From Streptomyces sp. WMMC500 (GTDB taxonomy: Bacteria > Actinomycetota > Actinomycetes > Streptomycetales > Streptomycetaceae), in the NCBI RefSeq assembly GCF_027497195.1, contig NZ_CP114905.1:6335001-6399000 (forward strand): a stretch of DNA of 64,000 nucleotides. Direction: 5' to 3'. Both the position numbers and the translations under genes were made by a program. The notes below the pieces were generated by a model. It saw only the letters and a program-made list of their open reading frames with translations, was not told the DNA's origin and did not search any database. Position 1 is the stretch's first letter, and every line of letters starts with the position of its first letter. Positions 61,515 through 64,000 of this stretch are shown here, piece by piece.

Positions 61515-62447
61515 ATGAAAGCGCTCGACTACGCCGCCGCCCCCGTGATGAACCTGCTCACCGCGGTGTTCACCCCCTTCCGCCCCGACGGCGGCCTCGA
61601 CCTGGAGACCGTCGGCAAGCAGGCGGACGCGGTGGCGGCCTGGGGCTGCCCGGCGGTGTACGTCGGGGGGACCGCCGGCGAGGGGGCGTCGCTCACCACC
61701 GCGGAGCGGATGGCGCTGCTGGAGCGGTGGTGCGCGGTGGCGGAGGGGCGGATGGACGTCATCGCGCACGTCGGCCACACCAGCCTCGCCGAGGCCCAGG
61801 TCCTGGCCGCCCACGCCGAGGCGAGCGGCGCCCGCGCGGTCTCCGCCGTCCCGCCGTACTTCCACCGGCCCCGGGACGCCGCCGCGCTCACGGACTTCCT
61901 CGCCCCGCTGGCCGCCGCGGCGCCCCGACTGCCGTTCATCTACTACCACATACCGTCCGTCACCGGGGTGCAGGTGCCGGCCAGCGAGTTCCTCACGGAG
62001 GCCGCCCGGCGCATCCCGACCTTCGCCGGCATCAAGTACGCGGACAACGACCTGGCCGACTTCCAGCGCTGTCTGGAACGGGCCGGGGACACGTACGAGA
62101 TGTACTTCGGCAGCGCCCGGCTGCTACTGGCCGCCGCCGGGGTCGGGGCGCGCGCCGCGATCGGCTCCGCGTACAACTTCGCCGCCCCCGTCTACCTGCG
62201 GCTCATCCGCCACCTCGAACGCGGCGAGACCGACCGGGCGCGCGCCTGCCAACTCCTCGCCCAGGCCGCCATCGACGCTGCCTCCCGGCACGCCGGCGAG
62301 CTGCCGGGCTTCAAGGCGGCGACCCGCCTCGCGGGCGTGGACTGCGGTCCGTGCCGGGAGCCGCTGGGCACCCTCGACGACGCCCAGCTCGCCGCCCTGC
62401 GCGCCGACTTCGACCGCATCGGCTTCCCGGACGGGCGGCCCGCGTGA
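61515..62447 (+). CDS. Dihydrodipicolinate synthase/N-acetylneuraminate lyase family aldolase
   Basis: A 310-residue class I aldolase with a TIM barrel. The pyruvate-binding loop reads GGTAGEGASLTTAER (51-65), the proton-transfer Tyr is in FIYYHIPSVTG (Tyr144, in the YxIPxxxG form of neuraminate lyases rather than the YNVPxRTG of DapA), and the Schiff-base Lys is in GIKYADND (Lys174). The fit is best to the NanA-like branch, cleaving a 2-keto-3-deoxy acid to pyruvate and an aldehyde sugar, but substrate is inferred. ATG at 61515 follows GAGAGAGG by six bases. It is coupled to the sulfatase gene and downstream of the family 5 importer. Confidence 0.88.
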   Translation: MKALDYAAAPVMNLLTAVFTPFRPDGGLDLETVGKQADAVAAWGCPAVYVGGTAGEGASLTTAERMALLERWCAVAEGRMDVIAHVGHTSLAEAQVLAAHAEASGARAVSAVPPYFHRPRDAAALTDFLAPLAAAAPRLPFIYYHIPSVTGVQVPASEFLTEAARRIPTFAGIKYADNDLADFQRCLERAGDTYEMYFGSARLLLAAAGVGARAAIGSAYNFAAPVYLRLIRHLERGETDRARACQLLAQAAIDAASRHAGELPGFKAATRLAGVDCGPCREPLGTLDDAQLAALRADFDRIGFPDGRPA

Positions 62448-64000
62448 CCGCGCCGCCCCCCGCGCCGCAAACCTCGCCGCCAGGGCGCTGTGCCGGCGGC
62501 AGGCCCAACGTGCTGGTCATCCAGGCCGACCAGTACCGCTGGGACTGTCTCGGCGCCGCCGGTCACCCCGACGTCCGCACCCCCGCCCTCGACCGGCTCG
62601 CCGCCGACGGGGTCCGGCACACCGAGGCGTACTGCCCGTACCCCGTCTGCACCCCCTCCCGCTACGCCCTCCTCAGCGGCCTCTACGCCCACCAGCACGG
62701 CGCCTGGACGAACCACAGCACCCTCGACACCGCCCTCGGCACCTTCCCCCGCGCCCTGCGCCGCGCCGGCTACCGCACCGCCGCCGTCGGCAAGATGCAC
62801 TTCACCCCGACCTACCTCGACGTCGGCTACGACCGCCTGCACCTCGCCGAGCAGCACGGCCCCGGCCGCTACGACGACGACTACCACCGCGAGCTGCGCG
62901 CCGCCGGCCTCGCCGACGTCGTCGACCTCCTCGACCAGGAACTCGCGCTCCGCCCCCAGGCGCCGCCGGGCTACCGGGCCACGTACGGCACCGGCCGCTC
63001 CGACCTTCCCGAGGAGTGGCACTCCACCACCTGGATCGGCGAGCGCGCCCTGCGCGAGCTTGAGGAGTGGGACGACGGCGGCGGGCAGCTTCTGCACGTC
63101 TCGTTCGTCAAACCCCACCACCCCTTCGATCCGCCCGCACCCTGGGACACGCTCCACGACCCGGCCGCGCTCACGCTCCCGCCGGGCTGGACCCCCGCGA
63201 TCCCCGACGCCGATCTGCCGCACGCGCGCGCGTACTTCGACTACGGCCCGCTGACCGAGCCCGTGCTGCGCACCGTCCTCGCGCACTACTACGGCGCCAT
63301 CGCCCAGCTCGACCACCACGTCGGCCGGCTGCTGGGCGCGCTGCGCCGGCGCGGGCTCTACGACGACACCCTCGTGCTGTTCACCTCCGACCACGGCGAG
63401 TACCTGGGCTTCCACCACCTGCTGCTCAAGGACGGCCCGATGTACGACCCGCTGGTGCGGGTGCCGCTGCTGGTCAAGTACCCGGCCGCGGCCCGCGGCG
63501 GCGACCGGCGCGGGGAGGTGAGCGCCACCCCGGCCTCGCTGGTCGACGTGGCCCCCACGGTGCTCGCCGCCTGCGGCGCCGCCGGACCCGGCGACCTGCC
63601 GGGGCGCGACCTCGCGGGGCCGGGCGCGGGGCCCCGGTACGTCTTCGCCGAGGACCGCCGGCGCGGCCGGGTGCTCATGGCCCGCTCCCGTACGCACAAG
63701 CTGCTGCTGGCCGCCGATCCGGCGGAGGACGCGCTGTACGACCTGGCGTCCGATCCGTACGAGCTCACCGACCGGCTCGCCGACCCCGCCTGCGCGGACG
63801 CCGCCGCCGAGCTGCGCGAGGCGCTGTGGCGCTGGGCGGTGTTCGACACCCCGGTGCCGGCGCGCCTCGACGAGAACGCCCCCCGCGTCGCCGGTGCCCC
63901 GGGCCCCGCCGCGGCGACCGGCGGCGATCCGCGCGCCGCACCCCGCGCGCACGACGCGGCGGCCGTCCGCCGCGCCCTCGACGCCGGCGGCCCCGCCGCC
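62444..64000 (+). CDS. Type I sulfatase (incomplete at window end)
   Basis: At least 519 residues; no stop is reached before the window ends. GTG start overlaps the lyase stop (GTGA). NVLVIQADQYRWD supplies the first metal ligand; CTPSRYALLSG (Cys69) is the canonical formylglycine motif C-x-P-x-R, and LVLFTSDHGEYLG gives the second metal-site Asp-His. No signal peptide is seen, so it would be cytoplasmic or exported by an unusual route. Family members remove sulfate esters from sugars or from choline; with the GH84 and lyase genes a sulfated amino sugar or sialoside is plausible. The C-terminal tail (from about residue 480) is Ala/Pro/Gly-rich. Confidence 0.92.
   Translation, partial: MTAPPPAPQTSPPGRCAGGRPNVLVIQADQYRWDCLGAAGHPDVRTPALDRLAADGVRHTEAYCPYPVCTPSRYALLSGLYAHQHGAWTNHSTLDTALGTFPRALRRAGYRTAAVGKMHFTPTYLDVGYDRLHLAEQHGPGRYDDDYHRELRAAGLADVVDLLDQELALRPQAPPGYRATYGTGRSDLPEEWHSTTWIGERALRELEEWDDGGGQLLHVSFVKPHHPFDPPAPWDTLHDPAALTLPPGWTPAIPDADLPHARAYFDYGPLTEPVLRTVLAHYYGAIAQLDHHVGRLLGALRRRGLYDDTLVLFTSDHGEYLGFHHLLLKDGPMYDPLVRVPLLVKYPAAARGGDRRGEVSATPASLVDVAPTVLAACGAAGPGDLPGRDLAGPGAGPRYVFAEDRRRGRVLMARSRTHKLLLAADPAEDALYDLASDPYELTDRLADPACADAAAELREALWRWAVFDTPVPARLDENAPRVAGAPGPAAATGGDPRAAPRAHDAAAVRRALDAGGPAA

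Overview
The window is very GC-rich DNA with codons ending almost always in G or C, many GTG starts, 1-4 base start/stop overlaps and strong GGAGG ribosome sites. Together with gene content (TTG-started ettA, PknG-type kinases with zinc ribbons, sugar ABC importers lacking their own ATPase, truncated haemoglobin, ROK and FCD-GntR regulators) this points to a Streptomyces or close relative chromosome. No rRNA, tRNA or CRISPR array was seen. Long open frames opposite real genes are a by-product of the base composition.

Layout. 508-3447 (+): ettA, a hotdog thioesterase and a conserved unknown gene. 4072-11607 (-): a two-permease FtsX/MacB-like ABC exporter whose ATPase carries an AbrB-like tail. 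11749-14421 (-): a truncated AraC regulator, truncated haemoglobin and two less typical genes. 14559-16634: a 2-kb segment holding a receptor Ser/Thr kinase, bounded by a perfect 43-bp direct repeat of the 3' end of the neighbouring ABC-2 permease gene. 16594-18383 (-): that ABC-2 exporter pair.

18462-37179 is the most unusual region: about 19 kb of almost entirely leftward genes forming a protein-phosphorylation island. It contains two PknG-like kinases, each grouped with a secreted solute-binding protein and a four-helix membrane protein (the arrangement of mycobacterial GlnH-GlnX-PknG), two VWA proteins, a PP2C phosphatase, an FHA protein, a coiled-coil protein, and a trypsin-like protease next to a trypco2 gene. 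Paired-cysteine ribbons occur in five of these proteins. I read it as two parallel solute-sensing phospho-signalling modules sharing a phosphatase and an FHA reader.

37511-39383: HNH endonuclease and MscS channel. 39551-46345 (+): ROK regulator, sugar ABC importer, GH4 glycosidase and BadF-type sugar kinase, with a perfect palindrome behind the promoter. 46442-49647: accessory genes, including a regulator split by an in-frame TGA and three tiny genes. 50324-64000: a secreted GH84 hexosaminidase, an FCD-GntR regulator, a peptide/sialate-type ABC importer with a fused double ATPase, a neuraminate-lyase-like aldolase and a sulfatase cut by the window edge. This second catabolic cluster resembles actinobacterial sialic-acid loci. 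Several intergenic gaps hold degenerate repeat arrays.
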